From contig CAIURC010000028.1 of the NCBI GenBank assembly GCA_903901425.1, forward strand, positions 59,169 to 123,168: DNA of 64,000 nucleotides, given 5' to 3'. Both the position numbers and the translations under genes were made by a program. Below, one piece after another: positions 36,128-45,039 of the stretch. The stretch is from an uncultured Spartobacteria bacterium. GTDB taxonomy: Bacteria > Verrucomicrobiota > Verrucomicrobiia > Chthoniobacterales > Chthoniobacteraceae. The number at the start of each line of letters is the position of its first letter. The first letter of the stretch is position 1. The notes beneath the pieces are model-generated. The model searched no databases, was not told the origin of the DNA, and was given only the letters and a program-made list of their open reading frames with translations.

Positions 36128-38221
36128 TCATGGGTATTTCTGGGCCAGTTCGTCGAAGACGGCGGCCGAAACGGCCAGGATCGCCATGGAATTCTTGGGC
36201 GAAAGCCGTTTCTTGGGATCCGGGTTGTTGAGGTGCTCCGTCAGCAGCCGGATGACATCGGCTAAAACGGCAGGTTCCCTACTTTGGGCAACCCACCGCG
36301 GGAACCCTTCCTCGAAACTTTCCTCGTCCTCAAGAAACTCATTCAAGGCGTGGAGTTGCTCGCCGCTTCCTTCCGCGACGGCCACCAGGCATGGGCTCTC
36401 CACCTCAACGCCCTCAGGTGCCATAATCAAAAGCAAATGCAGAAGGCCCATCCGCAGATAGGCAATCGCTGCAGGCTCCACGATGCCAGCGCCAGACTGA
36501 TACACGCCCTGCAAAAACTCCGGAAACCGCTTTTCCATCGCGTTCACCGCATCCTGAGGATCCGGGTATCTCCTTCGAACCCGGGCTAGTCGCGTCTCGA
36601 CCTCCTCGGGCGAAATGGGTTTAGATTTCCTCTCGGGCCAAAGGGCGTCCCAGATCTCTCCGTCTTCCTCAGACGACTGGTCTTGATTTAGGGCCGGCCC
36701 CCCCAAGGGAGCCGGCGCCGAAACCAGCTCTAAAAGCCCCAAATCCTCAAGCAGCGGATTCAAATCAAAGTCGAGTCCTTCCTGCCGCCTTCTCCGGTCC
36801 ACATCCCGGACGTGCCTCTTCATCAAACGCATGAGCTGCGCCCGTTTTTCGGGAATCCCGGCTGCATCCCGCGGTGTCAGGCCGCCGAGCGCCTGAAGCG
36901 GTTCGTCCGCGAAATGCCGGTACATATCCCTGTAAAAACTTTCCATGGTGGGCGGCTCCTCTTCCGGCCCCGTTCCGAAAAGGTCCATGGTGATCTGCAT
37001 CGGCGCGTTGTCCTCCAGCAGGGATGCCGGGACCAAATCCGGGTCATAGGCAGCGACCGATCCAGACAACTGGGCTCCGCGGTCCTGCGCCACCTCGGCG
37101 AGGAACTGCAGGCCGTCTCCGGCCACCTCATTCAAAAACGAATGGGCCCGAGCGTATGCGTGTTCGCCAGTGGCCTCGATCCGGATTCGCTCTTTCCCAG
37201 TCAACAGCCGGCCCAGAAAAACGTGGCCGTCCTCGGTCACAAATGCCGCTCCCTGACCGACCCACGGTTGACCTGCTTCCTCCTGAGCGTTTCCCAAAAT
37301 ATGCCATGCGCGATCAAACCCGACCGCCTCTTCATGAGGCCAAGGATCATCGCTTAAAAACGCCCGGTGCTTTTCCATCCGTGCTTCGAGATGGGTTCGA
37401 TCTGGATGCGAATAGTCCGTGGTCTTCCGCACATAGTTGCCATTCTCAAGCGCCTCTTTCTTGCGCGCGGACGACGCAGCACGGATCGCTTCGCAAACTC
37501 TGAAAAAATTCCATGCCAGCCATTCCGCGAGCTTCTCCGGATCCAACGGCCCGCCTAGATGCCGGACCACCTCCTGAACGACTTCAAGGGGGCTTTTGGA
37601 GCCACAGTCGGGAATCGGTTCCATCATCCCGCTCAACCGGTCACGGAACGGCATCGGATACCACCATCCAAGAAAGGCGGTGTATCGGCTGACATGCTGC
37701 GCAGTCAGGTGGTCCAGTATCCGCACCGTTTTTCCGGTCAAAAGATCCGTTCCTTCGATCGTCTGTTCATCTGGAAACCGCTCCACCTCAAGCAGAATCG
37801 GTTGCACCTGATCCATTGCCTTCAGCAGCACCCGCTCGTCGTTGGTCAAATCCGACCGAGGATCCATGACCCAACGCCCTGCGAACGAATGACCGTCTGC
37901 ATCCCGCTTCAAGATGGATTGTTGCATCAACTCCGCATGGGCGGCGAGTTCGTCTTTTGGGTCGGCGCCTCCGCTGGAGTGCACCACTTGCCGGGCCGCA
38001 AGGTCCTCCCCGGACAGCGCAGATCTCACCCGATCCTGCAACTTTTTCAGAACCCCCTCTTCCAGATCAAAGAACCGCTCCTCGTTCGCTGGGGTGAAAG
38101 GAAAATACGGGCATTCCTCCGGGCAGGAATACCGGGATCCGCGGCCAGAGCCGCATTCCCGAGAGGAGATGGTCGTTCCGAGTGCAGGGCACGCCCGCTG
38201 GCTTTTTTTCAACGTGTTCAC
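36128..38221 (-). CDS. uncharacterised Cys-cluster protein, paralogue A
   Basis: 697 aa from GTG 38221. The start is chosen because the paralogue at 40556-42622 aligns from an equivalent GTG. The N-terminus has four cysteines in C-x11-C-x9-C-x3-C spacing (C11, C23, C33, C37; CPALGTTISSRECG ... SCPEECPYFPFTPAN), probably a metal site. Motifs shared with the paralogue are KRDADGHSFAGRW, DLTNDERVLLKAMDQ, FLGWWYPMPF, VVRHLGGP, NFFRVCEA, ALGGLTPRDAAG and DFDLNPLLEDLGLLELVS. The ALGGLTPR(E/D)A motif occurs in several unrelated uncharacterised families. No signal peptide and no transmembrane segment, so probably cytoplasmic. No enzymatic motif is recognised and function is unknown. It is followed by a convergent gene and lies 101 bp from the FAD-dependent oxidoreductase gene. 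Confidence 0.82.
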   Translation of the reverse strand: MNTLKKSQRACPALGTTISSRECGSGRGSRYSCPEECPYFPFTPANEERFFDLEEGVLKKLQDRVRSALSGEDLAARQVVHSSGGADPKDELAAHAELMQQSILKRDADGHSFAGRWVMDPRSDLTNDERVLLKAMDQVQPILLEVERFPDEQTIEGTDLLTGKTVRILDHLTAQHVSRYTAFLGWWYPMPFRDRLSGMMEPIPDCGSKSPLEVVQEVVRHLGGPLDPEKLAEWLAWNFFRVCEAIRAASSARKKEALENGNYVRKTTDYSHPDRTHLEARMEKHRAFLSDDPWPHEEAVGFDRAWHILGNAQEEAGQPWVGQGAAFVTEDGHVFLGRLLTGKERIRIEATGEHAYARAHSFLNEVAGDGLQFLAEVAQDRGAQLSGSVAAYDPDLVPASLLEDNAPMQITMDLFGTGPEEEPPTMESFYRDMYRHFADEPLQALGGLTPRDAAGIPEKRAQLMRLMKRHVRDVDRRRRQEGLDFDLNPLLEDLGLLELVSAPAPLGGPALNQDQSSEEDGEIWDALWPERKSKPISPEEVETRLARVRRRYPDPQDAVNAMEKRFPEFLQGVYQSGAGIVEPAAIAYLRMGLLHLLLIMAPEGVEVESPCLVAVAEGSGEQLHALNEFLEDEESFEEGFPRWVAQSREPAVLADVIRLLTEHLNNPDPKKRLSPKNSMAILAVSAAVFDELAQKYP

Positions 38222-38322
38222 GCCACACTCTTGTCCGGCCCGTGCAGAGAAAAAATCGGTGCCAGCCCTGACAGGTGAACACCTCTCTGCGCCGACCTGC
38301 CTGCCGGGACATTGCAGCCCGG

Positions 38323-40401
38323 CTATTCCACGGGAAGCCACTGGACGGCGTCCACAACCACATGGCCGTCTGTCCCGGTGTTGCGGATCTCCACCCAGCC
38401 TTCACGGCCTGCCGAAAACTTGAAGGCGCCAAGGATGTGGAAAGGGCCTTTTCCTTGCGGACCCAGCCTTTGGTTGAGAAGAACGGTGGATTCCCCCTTG
38501 GCATGCCGGATGGTGACAGGAACGTTCGTGGCCCGGTTGCCGGCCACCGGCCACGCTAGTCCAACCTGGTAGGAGCCGGTCTTGGGGAGGTTGGGCGTGA
38601 ACCGGGCAGACATCGCCCCCTTTCCGGAGTTGTCGTCGTGCCGGTACCCCGCGCCGACGAAGCCGGCGCTGGCTTGACTGGTCGCGTCAAATCCCTGAAG
38701 CGCGGCCTCGGTGTCATCCAGCACGATGCCGGGCAGGTTTTTTGTCGGAATGCCGCGGGCTGCAGCGGCGGGTTCAATCGCGAAATCAAGCACCTGGCCT
38801 GCTTTTAGAAGCCGTTCCTTGAGGGTCTCGTAGTCCACGGCTTGCACGGTGCTGCCCCGCTCAATGGCCAGGCCCGCAGCCATGGCGGCAGACTGACCGA
38901 GCACCATGAACACCGGCTCCATCCGGATAGAGCCGTATGCGATGTGGCTGGCGCTGAGGCAGACCGGCACCAAAAGGTTGGTGCATTCAGCCGCTTTGGG
39001 CCGGATGCTCCGGTAGCTGATGGGGTAGGGTTTGCTGCCCACCTGGACGTCGCCTTCGTTCCGGACAACGCCTTCCGGAGTCACGTAACGCTGAACATGG
39101 TGCGAATCCATGTTGTAGGCTCCCATCCCCACCGAATCGGAAACCACTTCCGCGCGTCGGCAGTTCTTTTCGCTCATTACATAGTCCGAAACCATCCGGC
39201 GCGCTTCCCGCACATACAACTGGCGCGGCCAGTTCCCGTTCTCCGTAAACTCGTCCTTGGCCAGCCCGAAACGCTGGAACGCCAGTCGGATTTTTTCCGG
39301 GACCCGGGGATGATGCGCATAGGTCCACATCAGACCTTTCTGCCACTGCTCGTGCGCCTCCCAGATCCGTGCCCGGGTGGTGTAGTCGGCCTCCGCGTAA
39401 TTCCAGTTCTGCCCAATGAAATCGGTGCTGACTGCAAAGTTGTTGTTCGTGTCGGTTTTTCGGTTGGGCATCGGAGTCGGCGCCCAGGAGATCCGTTCGT
39501 CGCCGGCTTCAACGGAGCGCAACGCCAATTCAAACCAGCGCTCATCGTAGCCCGCCGGTTTCTCCCAGTCCCGGCGGTTCTCGGGGACATCGGTGGTGCA
39601 CATCCGGAAATTGTAGGCCTGAACCCGGTGATCACCGGAGCCGTCAGGGCCCGGTGCTTCTTTTTCGATCCCGGGCAGAAGCCCGCTGGCCGGGTCCCCC
39701 TTGCGGACGTAGGGATCGACGGGCACCACAAACTGGTGCGACTTGGCGTGGCCGGTCTGGACGCCGTTGAGTGTCTCGCCGTAGGTGGAATTGGATTCCC
39801 GGCCCACATGGGAGCGGACGCCTGCACCTGCCATCAGATCCCCCTCGTAGGTGGCGTCGATGAAGACGGTTCCTGAAAATTCGCGGCCGCTTTCCATCAC
39901 GAGTTTCACAATCCTGGTGCCGTCCTTCACGACACCCTTCCGCAGGTCAAGGCGTTCCCCGAACACCACCCGCAACTTATCCCCTGCGGTCTTCAGCATC
40001 TGGTCGTACACGGCCGAGGCCGCATGCGGTTCAAACGTCCACATCGTCCCCTCGTCCGCCGCGTTCCCGTGGGGACGCCTCTCGAAGTAGGCGGAGCGGG
40101 TCTGGTGTTTCCACCGGCCATCCTCCGAGTAGTGTTGGAAGATGCGGGAGTAAAACTCCCGGGACAGCCCGCCGATGGCGCGTTTGTTGCCGATGTCAGT
40201 GGCACCAAGGCCGCCCGTGGTCAGGCCACCTAGAAACCGGGTGGGTTCGATCAGCACGGCGGTCCGCCCCTCGCGCACGGCTTGGATAACCGCTGTGATG
40301 CCTCCTGATGTGCCTCCGTAAACCACAATGTCCTCCCCAGAAAGCAGGCGGGTGAATCCGGAAAAAAGGGTGATCAGGAGGAAAGATGGTCGAGTTTTCA
40401 T
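38323..40401 (-). CDS. exported FAD-dependent oxidoreductase with golvesin-like C-terminal domain
   Basis: 692 aa from ATG 40401 with signal peptide (RPSFLLITLFSGFTRLLSG). The FAD-binding motif is a Gly-rich variant (IVVYGGTSGGITAVIQAV), followed by IEPTRFLGGLTTGGLGATD and later FIDATYEGDLMAGAGV, as in PF12831-type FAD-dependent oxidoreductases. The last 130 residues resemble the golvesin C-terminal/xanthan-lyase-like domain (GFVGAGYRHDD, GSYQVGLAWP, GWVEIRNTGTDGHVVVDAVQW), probably a carbohydrate-binding module. Such enzymes are common in secretomes of glycan-degrading PVC bacteria, but substrates are largely unknown. It sits alone between the two Cys-cluster paralogues. Confidence 0.87.
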   Translation of the reverse strand: MKTRPSFLLITLFSGFTRLLSGEDIVVYGGTSGGITAVIQAVREGRTAVLIEPTRFLGGLTTGGLGATDIGNKRAIGGLSREFYSRIFQHYSEDGRWKHQTRSAYFERRPHGNAADEGTMWTFEPHAASAVYDQMLKTAGDKLRVVFGERLDLRKGVVKDGTRIVKLVMESGREFSGTVFIDATYEGDLMAGAGVRSHVGRESNSTYGETLNGVQTGHAKSHQFVVPVDPYVRKGDPASGLLPGIEKEAPGPDGSGDHRVQAYNFRMCTTDVPENRRDWEKPAGYDERWFELALRSVEAGDERISWAPTPMPNRKTDTNNNFAVSTDFIGQNWNYAEADYTTRARIWEAHEQWQKGLMWTYAHHPRVPEKIRLAFQRFGLAKDEFTENGNWPRQLYVREARRMVSDYVMSEKNCRRAEVVSDSVGMGAYNMDSHHVQRYVTPEGVVRNEGDVQVGSKPYPISYRSIRPKAAECTNLLVPVCLSASHIAYGSIRMEPVFMVLGQSAAMAAGLAIERGSTVQAVDYETLKERLLKAGQVLDFAIEPAAAARGIPTKNLPGIVLDDTEAALQGFDATSQASAGFVGAGYRHDDNSGKGAMSARFTPNLPKTGSYQVGLAWPVAGNRATNVPVTIRHAKGESTVLLNQRLGPQGKGPFHILGAFKFSAGREGWVEIRNTGTDGHVVVDAVQWLPVE

Positions 40402-40555
40402 GGGGGGCTTACCCATGGAAGTCCAGAGGACCGGATTTTGGACACTGTATTTTCTGGTAAACGGCAACCCCTCTTTCGCGGTTCGTGCTGTGGCCAGAAT
40501 TTGCTGTCGGTTTCGGCGGGCCTCAAATGACCCACTGAAAGCCGCTGGCCCCCGC

Positions 40556-42622
40556 TCAATCCGAGGTGGCCAGCGACAGTTCCTGCACCACGGAACTCAC
40601 CACCGCCAGCATGATGGGCAAGTCTTTGAAGCTCGTTTCAAGCTCTTCCTTATGCCGATCCATGTGTTCAATCAGAATCCCAGCAATATCGGTCAACACA
40701 GCGGGTTCCACGCTCTCAGTAATCCAGAGGTCGACCCCCTCTGCCCCGTTCTTCGAGACGTCCATGCACGCAAACAATTCCTCGAGTTCTTCCCCGATTC
40801 CTCGAATCACAGACTTTCTGCTCAACGCACCGACCCGTGAGCCTTCGGGTGCCAGAAAGAAAAACGCCCGGACCAAGGACACCCTCAGTAGGTGCATCGA
40901 AGCCGGCTCAACTTTTGAACCCACATGCGCATCGATTGCCTCCAAAATACCCGGAAACCGTTTCCGCAAAGCGGCCAGAGCGTCCTGGTTGTCCGGATAT
41001 TTCTGCGTCATGCGAGCCAGTCGCTCAGTCATTTCCTGAACCGAAAGCCCAAACTCCTCGTCTTCTTCTGGCATTTCAAAGTCCAGCCTTTTACCACCCA
41101 AAGGAGGAGGCGTGGACACGAGTTCGTGAAGCCCCAACTCTTCTAAAAGCGGGTTCAGGTCGAAGTCGATCCGTTCGTTCCGTCTCATTTGGTCCAAATT
41201 TCGGATGTGACTCTTCATGAGCGCCACCAACAACGCCCGGTTCTCAGGGGTCCCGGCGGCCGCACGCGGGGTCAGGCCTCCAAGCGCTGGCACCGCAGCA
41301 TCGACAAAAATTTTGTACTGTCTCCGGAGCATGTCTTCCTGTGAAGCGCCTGCATCCTCGGGGCCGCTGGCAGTCACTTCGGTGGATACTATGATCGTCC
41401 CGATATCTTTCAGGAGCGACTCCGGAACCAACGCGGCATCGTAAGGGCGCGTACCAGCCGCAATCTGCGCAGCCAGATCGTGAGCCAACTCGGCTTTGAA
41501 CTGGAGGCATTCCCCGCCCAGTTTCTCGACAAGTCCCCGGACCGTCTTGCGCTCTTTCTCACTCACCGTCTCAATCCGAAGCCGCTTTTCCCCAAGCAAT
41601 ACCCGTCCCAGCACTGTCGACGGCTGTTTTTTTGAATCTTTGACTGTCTGTCCAGACCGCGTAACCGCTGTCCCGGGCATGCTTCCGGCATCCTCCAAAA
41701 CCAGCCAGACTTTGTCGAAGCCAGCTTCCTCGTCCTCGAACTCCGGTTCCTTGGCAGAAAAACCCGTAGACTCTTTGAAAAGGCGTTCCAAACGGGTCCG
41801 CTCAGAGAGCATGTAGTCTGTTTTTGTGATCAGCAAGTCGCCCTGTTCTGCCTTTCGTGCCCAAACGGCGACTGCGGTAGCGTCCACGGCTTCGCAGACG
41901 CGGAAAAAATTCAATGCGAGCCAGTCTGGGATTTCTTCCTCGTCCGATGGTCCACCCAGATGCCGGACGATTTCCTGTAGCACCTCCAAGGGCTCTTTGG
42001 AGCCGATTTCATTCAACTCCTGAACATTGCCAGTCAGACGTTCATAAAATGGCATGGGATACCACCATCCGAGAAATGTGGTGTACCGGCAGACCCGGCT
42101 TGCAGCAGAGCGATCCACGAGGCGCAGGGTTTTGCCTGTCAGAAGATCGATCCCCTCAAAAGTTTGTTCGTCCAAAAGCCGCTGCACTTCAAAGAGCATG
42201 GGCCGGGACTGGTCCATGGCTTTGAGCAAAACGCGTTCGTCGTTGGTCAGGTCCGCCCGTGGATCCAACAGCCAGCGGCCTGCGAATGAATGCCCGTCGG
42301 CATCCCGCTTCACATGGTATTGCAACATCAACTCGGAGTGCGCCAGGAGCTCCCTCAAGCGGTCTGTCGTCTGGTTGTTGAATGCGGCATGCCAGCGCTT
42401 CCGTTCTTCCCCGGTCAGAACCGAAGCCGCCCGCGCATGCATTTTTTGGATGAGCGCAGTCTCGACCCCCGCGTGCATCCCGTAGTTGGCCGGGGTAAAC
42501 GGGTTGTGCGGACACTCGGCGGTGCACGCGTACCGGGATCCCCGGCTCGAACCGCATTCCTGAGAGGAGATCGTTTTACTGAGTGCAGGACACTCCCGCT
42601 GGCCTTTCTTCAATTTGCTCAC
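40556..42622 (-). CDS. uncharacterised Cys-cluster protein, paralogue B
   Basis: 688 aa from GTG 42622 (ATG 42655 is possible but lies before the conserved block). C11/C23/C33/C37 occur at identical positions to paralogue A (CPALSKTISSQECG ... ACTAECPHNPFTPAN). Shared motifs are KRDADGHSFAGRWLLDPRAD, ERVLLKAMDQSRPM, FLGWWYPMPF, ALGGLTPRAAAGTPE and DFDLNPLLEELGLHELVS. The region around 290-440 is the most divergent. No signal peptide or transmembrane helix. The C-terminal 150 residues are helical. It is separated from paralogue A only by the oxidoreductase gene, in the same direction. Probably a local duplication. Function unknown. Confidence 0.82.
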   Translation of the reverse strand: MSKLKKGQRECPALSKTISSQECGSSRGSRYACTAECPHNPFTPANYGMHAGVETALIQKMHARAASVLTGEERKRWHAAFNNQTTDRLRELLAHSELMLQYHVKRDADGHSFAGRWLLDPRADLTNDERVLLKAMDQSRPMLFEVQRLLDEQTFEGIDLLTGKTLRLVDRSAASRVCRYTTFLGWWYPMPFYERLTGNVQELNEIGSKEPLEVLQEIVRHLGGPSDEEEIPDWLALNFFRVCEAVDATAVAVWARKAEQGDLLITKTDYMLSERTRLERLFKESTGFSAKEPEFEDEEAGFDKVWLVLEDAGSMPGTAVTRSGQTVKDSKKQPSTVLGRVLLGEKRLRIETVSEKERKTVRGLVEKLGGECLQFKAELAHDLAAQIAAGTRPYDAALVPESLLKDIGTIIVSTEVTASGPEDAGASQEDMLRRQYKIFVDAAVPALGGLTPRAAAGTPENRALLVALMKSHIRNLDQMRRNERIDFDLNPLLEELGLHELVSTPPPLGGKRLDFEMPEEDEEFGLSVQEMTERLARMTQKYPDNQDALAALRKRFPGILEAIDAHVGSKVEPASMHLLRVSLVRAFFFLAPEGSRVGALSRKSVIRGIGEELEELFACMDVSKNGAEGVDLWITESVEPAVLTDIAGILIEHMDRHKEELETSFKDLPIMLAVVSSVVQELSLATSD

Positions 42623-42735
42623 CCCGCCACATTTGCGCAGACCGAATCCAAACACAACTCGGAGCTCCGACTACGGAGGAAAATCATCGGAGAAAATCAC
42701 CGGAAGCCAAATCAGTGCTCCCGAGAAGAGTGGAT

Positions 42736-44112
42736 TCAGCGCGCCGGTCCCGGCCATCGGCCGTCTACGATGGGCTGAACCCTGAATTGATTGGGATCCA
42801 CCACCACGTGCTTCACCCTCCGCCGGTTCCACGTGTAGCTGATGTGGACTAGGCCGTCCCGGCTCTGGATCACGGCCGGGTAACTGAACTCGCCCTGCTC
42901 CGTCTCCAGTTCCAGCGCAGCGTCCCAGGAATTGCCATCCTTCGAGACTGCGACGTTGAGCGGGGTCCGCCGCGCATTCCGCTGCCCAGGTTCCGGTGCG
43001 ACATGGTTGTACACCAGAAGGTGCCTGCCGTCCCTCAGCGTGAGTGCATCGGTGCCGGAATTGTTGTTGGGCAATCTGCCCAGCGTCATTGGGCCCCAGT
43101 TCTTTCCACCGTCGCTGCTTTGGAGTTCAAACAGTCTGCCCTGTTTGGAGCGGCCGATGGCGAGGAGGTTTTCGCCCCCGAGAAAGAGGACGCTCGGCTG
43201 GATGGCTTGAATTGAAGCGCCGTCATTAAGCAGCGGCGTCTTCTGCCAGGTTTCACCAAGGTCGGAGGTGCGCTCGAAGTAAACGCTCCAGCGGCTCGCC
43301 TGTTCCGGGGTCTCAACACTGGTCGGACACAGGATCTCCCCGGAGGAAAGTTGGACGGGTTTGTTTTTGATGGGCCCCAAAAAACCAGTGGACAGTTTTT
43401 TCGCCTCCTTCCATGTGAGGCCGTGGTCGTCACTGGTTTTGAATTCCCCCCACCACCCCGAAGGACTCGGCCCGACTTTGTAGAACAGGAAGAGCGGGCC
43501 TGTTTTTGGAAGGAAAAGCACAGGGTTCCATGTGGGAAACCGGCTTCCATCGGGTTGGATTCCGTGTGCGGCCTGCACACCTTCCGTCCAGCGTCCATTG
43601 ATCTGGCGCGACACCCAGATGCAGACATCGCGATGCCCCTCATGGGTGCCTCCAAACCATGCGGCCACAAGGCCACCGGGTGTCTCGCACAGGGTGGTGG
43701 CGTGGATCTGCGGGTAAGGCCCGGATTCGTAAATGAACTCGCTCTGCACCATGCCCGGGGCCGCCTCCGGTGCCGCGGGGTCCAGCCAGTCCCAGGAAAC
43801 CACCTTAAAGGTTCTATCCAGTTGCAGCCACACCACAGCTTCCGCACGGCGTTCTTTTGTCCCGTCCAGAACGCGAAGCCCGAGCCGGTAATTGAAGCCG
43901 GCAACCACCTGGGCCTGTGCGGATTCCACCTTCTTCAGTTGCAGGTTTCCTGCCTGGGCGGATACCGCAGCCCGCGCGGCAGAAAGCGTTGCAGGTGTGT
44001 CGGTTTTCACAGTGGCGAATCCGCCGCTCATTTGGGCGGGAAGCGTGGTGTGTCCAAGCAGGAGCAGCGCGCAAAGTAAACGTGGGATAAACGAGACGTT
44101 GAGGGGCATCAT
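42736..44112 (-). CDS. exported BNR-repeat sialidase-fold glycosidase with N-terminal cystatin-like domain
   Basis: 458 aa. A signal peptide (LLCALLLLGHTTLPAQ) is followed directly by a cystatin-like domain of about 80 residues: conserved N-terminal Gly-Gly (SGGFATV), the QVVAG inhibitory-loop motif within QAQVVAGFNYRLGL, and a closing FKVVSWDW strand. The remainder is a BNR_2 sialidase-type propeller: HATTLCETPGGLVAAWFGGT followed by HEG, Asp boxes SDDHGLTW, TSDLGETW and SSDGGKNW, then FSYPAVIQSRDGLVHISYTW. BNR_2 proteins include sialidases and other sugar-acid exo-glycosidases. The operon suggests release of a sugar that is isomerised, phosphorylated and split. It lies 9 bp after the aldolase gene as the last gene of that operon. 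Confidence 0.87.
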   Translation of the reverse strand: MMPLNVSFIPRLLCALLLLGHTTLPAQMSGGFATVKTDTPATLSAARAAVSAQAGNLQLKKVESAQAQVVAGFNYRLGLRVLDGTKERRAEAVVWLQLDRTFKVVSWDWLDPAAPEAAPGMVQSEFIYESGPYPQIHATTLCETPGGLVAAWFGGTHEGHRDVCIWVSRQINGRWTEGVQAAHGIQPDGSRFPTWNPVLFLPKTGPLFLFYKVGPSPSGWWGEFKTSDDHGLTWKEAKKLSTGFLGPIKNKPVQLSSGEILCPTSVETPEQASRWSVYFERTSDLGETWQKTPLLNDGASIQAIQPSVLFLGGENLLAIGRSKQGRLFELQSSDGGKNWGPMTLGRLPNNNSGTDALTLRDGRHLLVYNHVAPEPGQRNARRTPLNVAVSKDGNSWDAALELETEQGEFSYPAVIQSRDGLVHISYTWNRRRVKHVVVDPNQFRVQPIVDGRWPGPAR

Positions 44113-44121
44113 TTTTGGGGG

Positions 44122-45039
44122 TTAGGAATTGAGCAGGGGGTGAAGATGGTCGAGTGCTTCGCGGACCCGGTTCCGTTCTGGATCAAGGAATCGCTGGAAC
44201 GGCTCGGCCAAAAAATCATCGCAGATCCCCGAGAGCGCCAGCGCGCACTTCAGTCCTTTGATCAGCGCCGAGTGGTGGCGGCCAATCCGGTAGAGGGACT
44301 CGCTCACCTGCATCACTCGGGAATGCAGGGACCGGACGAGCGCAAGATCCCCCGCCTGGGCCGCCTCAAAGAGCCGGACGTACAGCCGCGGAAATAGATT
44401 TGCACCGCCGTTCACGCCGCCATGGGCACCTGCCAGGACGGCGTCTCCCAGCATTTCCTCCGGCCCGACAAGGAACACCCAGTCAGGTCGATGGGGTTGG
44501 AGTGCGAGCACCCGGTGCAGATAAATCATGCTGCAGGAACTGTCCTTCAACCCGAGGACTTTGGGGTGGTCCATCGCCTGTCTGACGGTCTCGGGCTCGA
44601 TGTTCACTTTGGTCAGGGCCGGCATGTTGTATAGAAACAGGGGCAGCGGCAGTTCTGGCACAAGGTGGTCGATGTATTCCCGGAGTTCCGCCTGGCCCTC
44701 CGGCAGGTAGTACGGAGGCGCCGCCACAACCGCATCTGCGCCGGCGTCCGCGGCCCATGAGGCAACCTGCAGAGACTCTTCGAAGGCGGTGTCCGTGATC
44801 CCCACAAGCACTGGCACGCGTCCATGGACCTGCCGGCAGGTGCGTTCGATCAGTTCCTGACGGAGCGCGTAGCTCAGGCTGGGGCCTTCCCCCGTTGTCC
44901 CGAGCAGGAAGAGGCCGTGGACGCCCCCGGTGATGAGGTGTTCCACAAGACGTTCAAGACCTGCCACGTCCAAACTGTTCCTGCCAGTCAGCGGGGTGAC
45001 CATTGGGGGGATGATGCCGTGGTATTTTGGAATGTTCAT
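44122..45039 (-). CDS. dihydrodipicolinate synthase/N-acetylneuraminate lyase family aldolase
   Basis: 305 aa TIM-barrel class I aldolase. GTTGEGPSL begins at 48, the catalytic Tyr137 is in FLYNMPALTKVNI, the Schiff-base Lys165 in VLGLKDSSCS, and GGVNGGANLFP near 209. The motifs differ from the NanA at 20483 (YNMP in place of YYLIP; GGANLFP in place of GSTYNF), so the substrate differs. Members of this branch cleave 2-keto-3-deoxy sugar acids, among others. It overlaps the transporter gene by 4 bp. It is probably the carbon-carbon-cleaving step of the second sugar operon, but that is inference. Confidence 0.85.
   Translation of the reverse strand: MNIPKYHGIIPPMVTPLTGRNSLDVAGLERLVEHLITGGVHGLFLLGTTGEGPSLSYALRQELIERTCRQVHGRVPVLVGITDTAFEESLQVASWAADAGADAVVAAPPYYLPEGQAELREYIDHLVPELPLPLFLYNMPALTKVNIEPETVRQAMDHPKVLGLKDSSCSMIYLHRVLALQPHRPDWVFLVGPEEMLGDAVLAGAHGGVNGGANLFPRLYVRLFEAAQAGDLALVRSLHSRVMQVSESLYRIGRHHSALIKGLKCALALSGICDDFLAEPFQRFLDPERNRVREALDHLHPLLNS

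Noticed and set aside
40454..40464. CTGGTAAACGG similar to one arm of the 25106 palindrome, upstream of the FAD-dependent oxidoreductase
   Set aside because: Only a half-site with no matching second arm. Chance similarity is likely.
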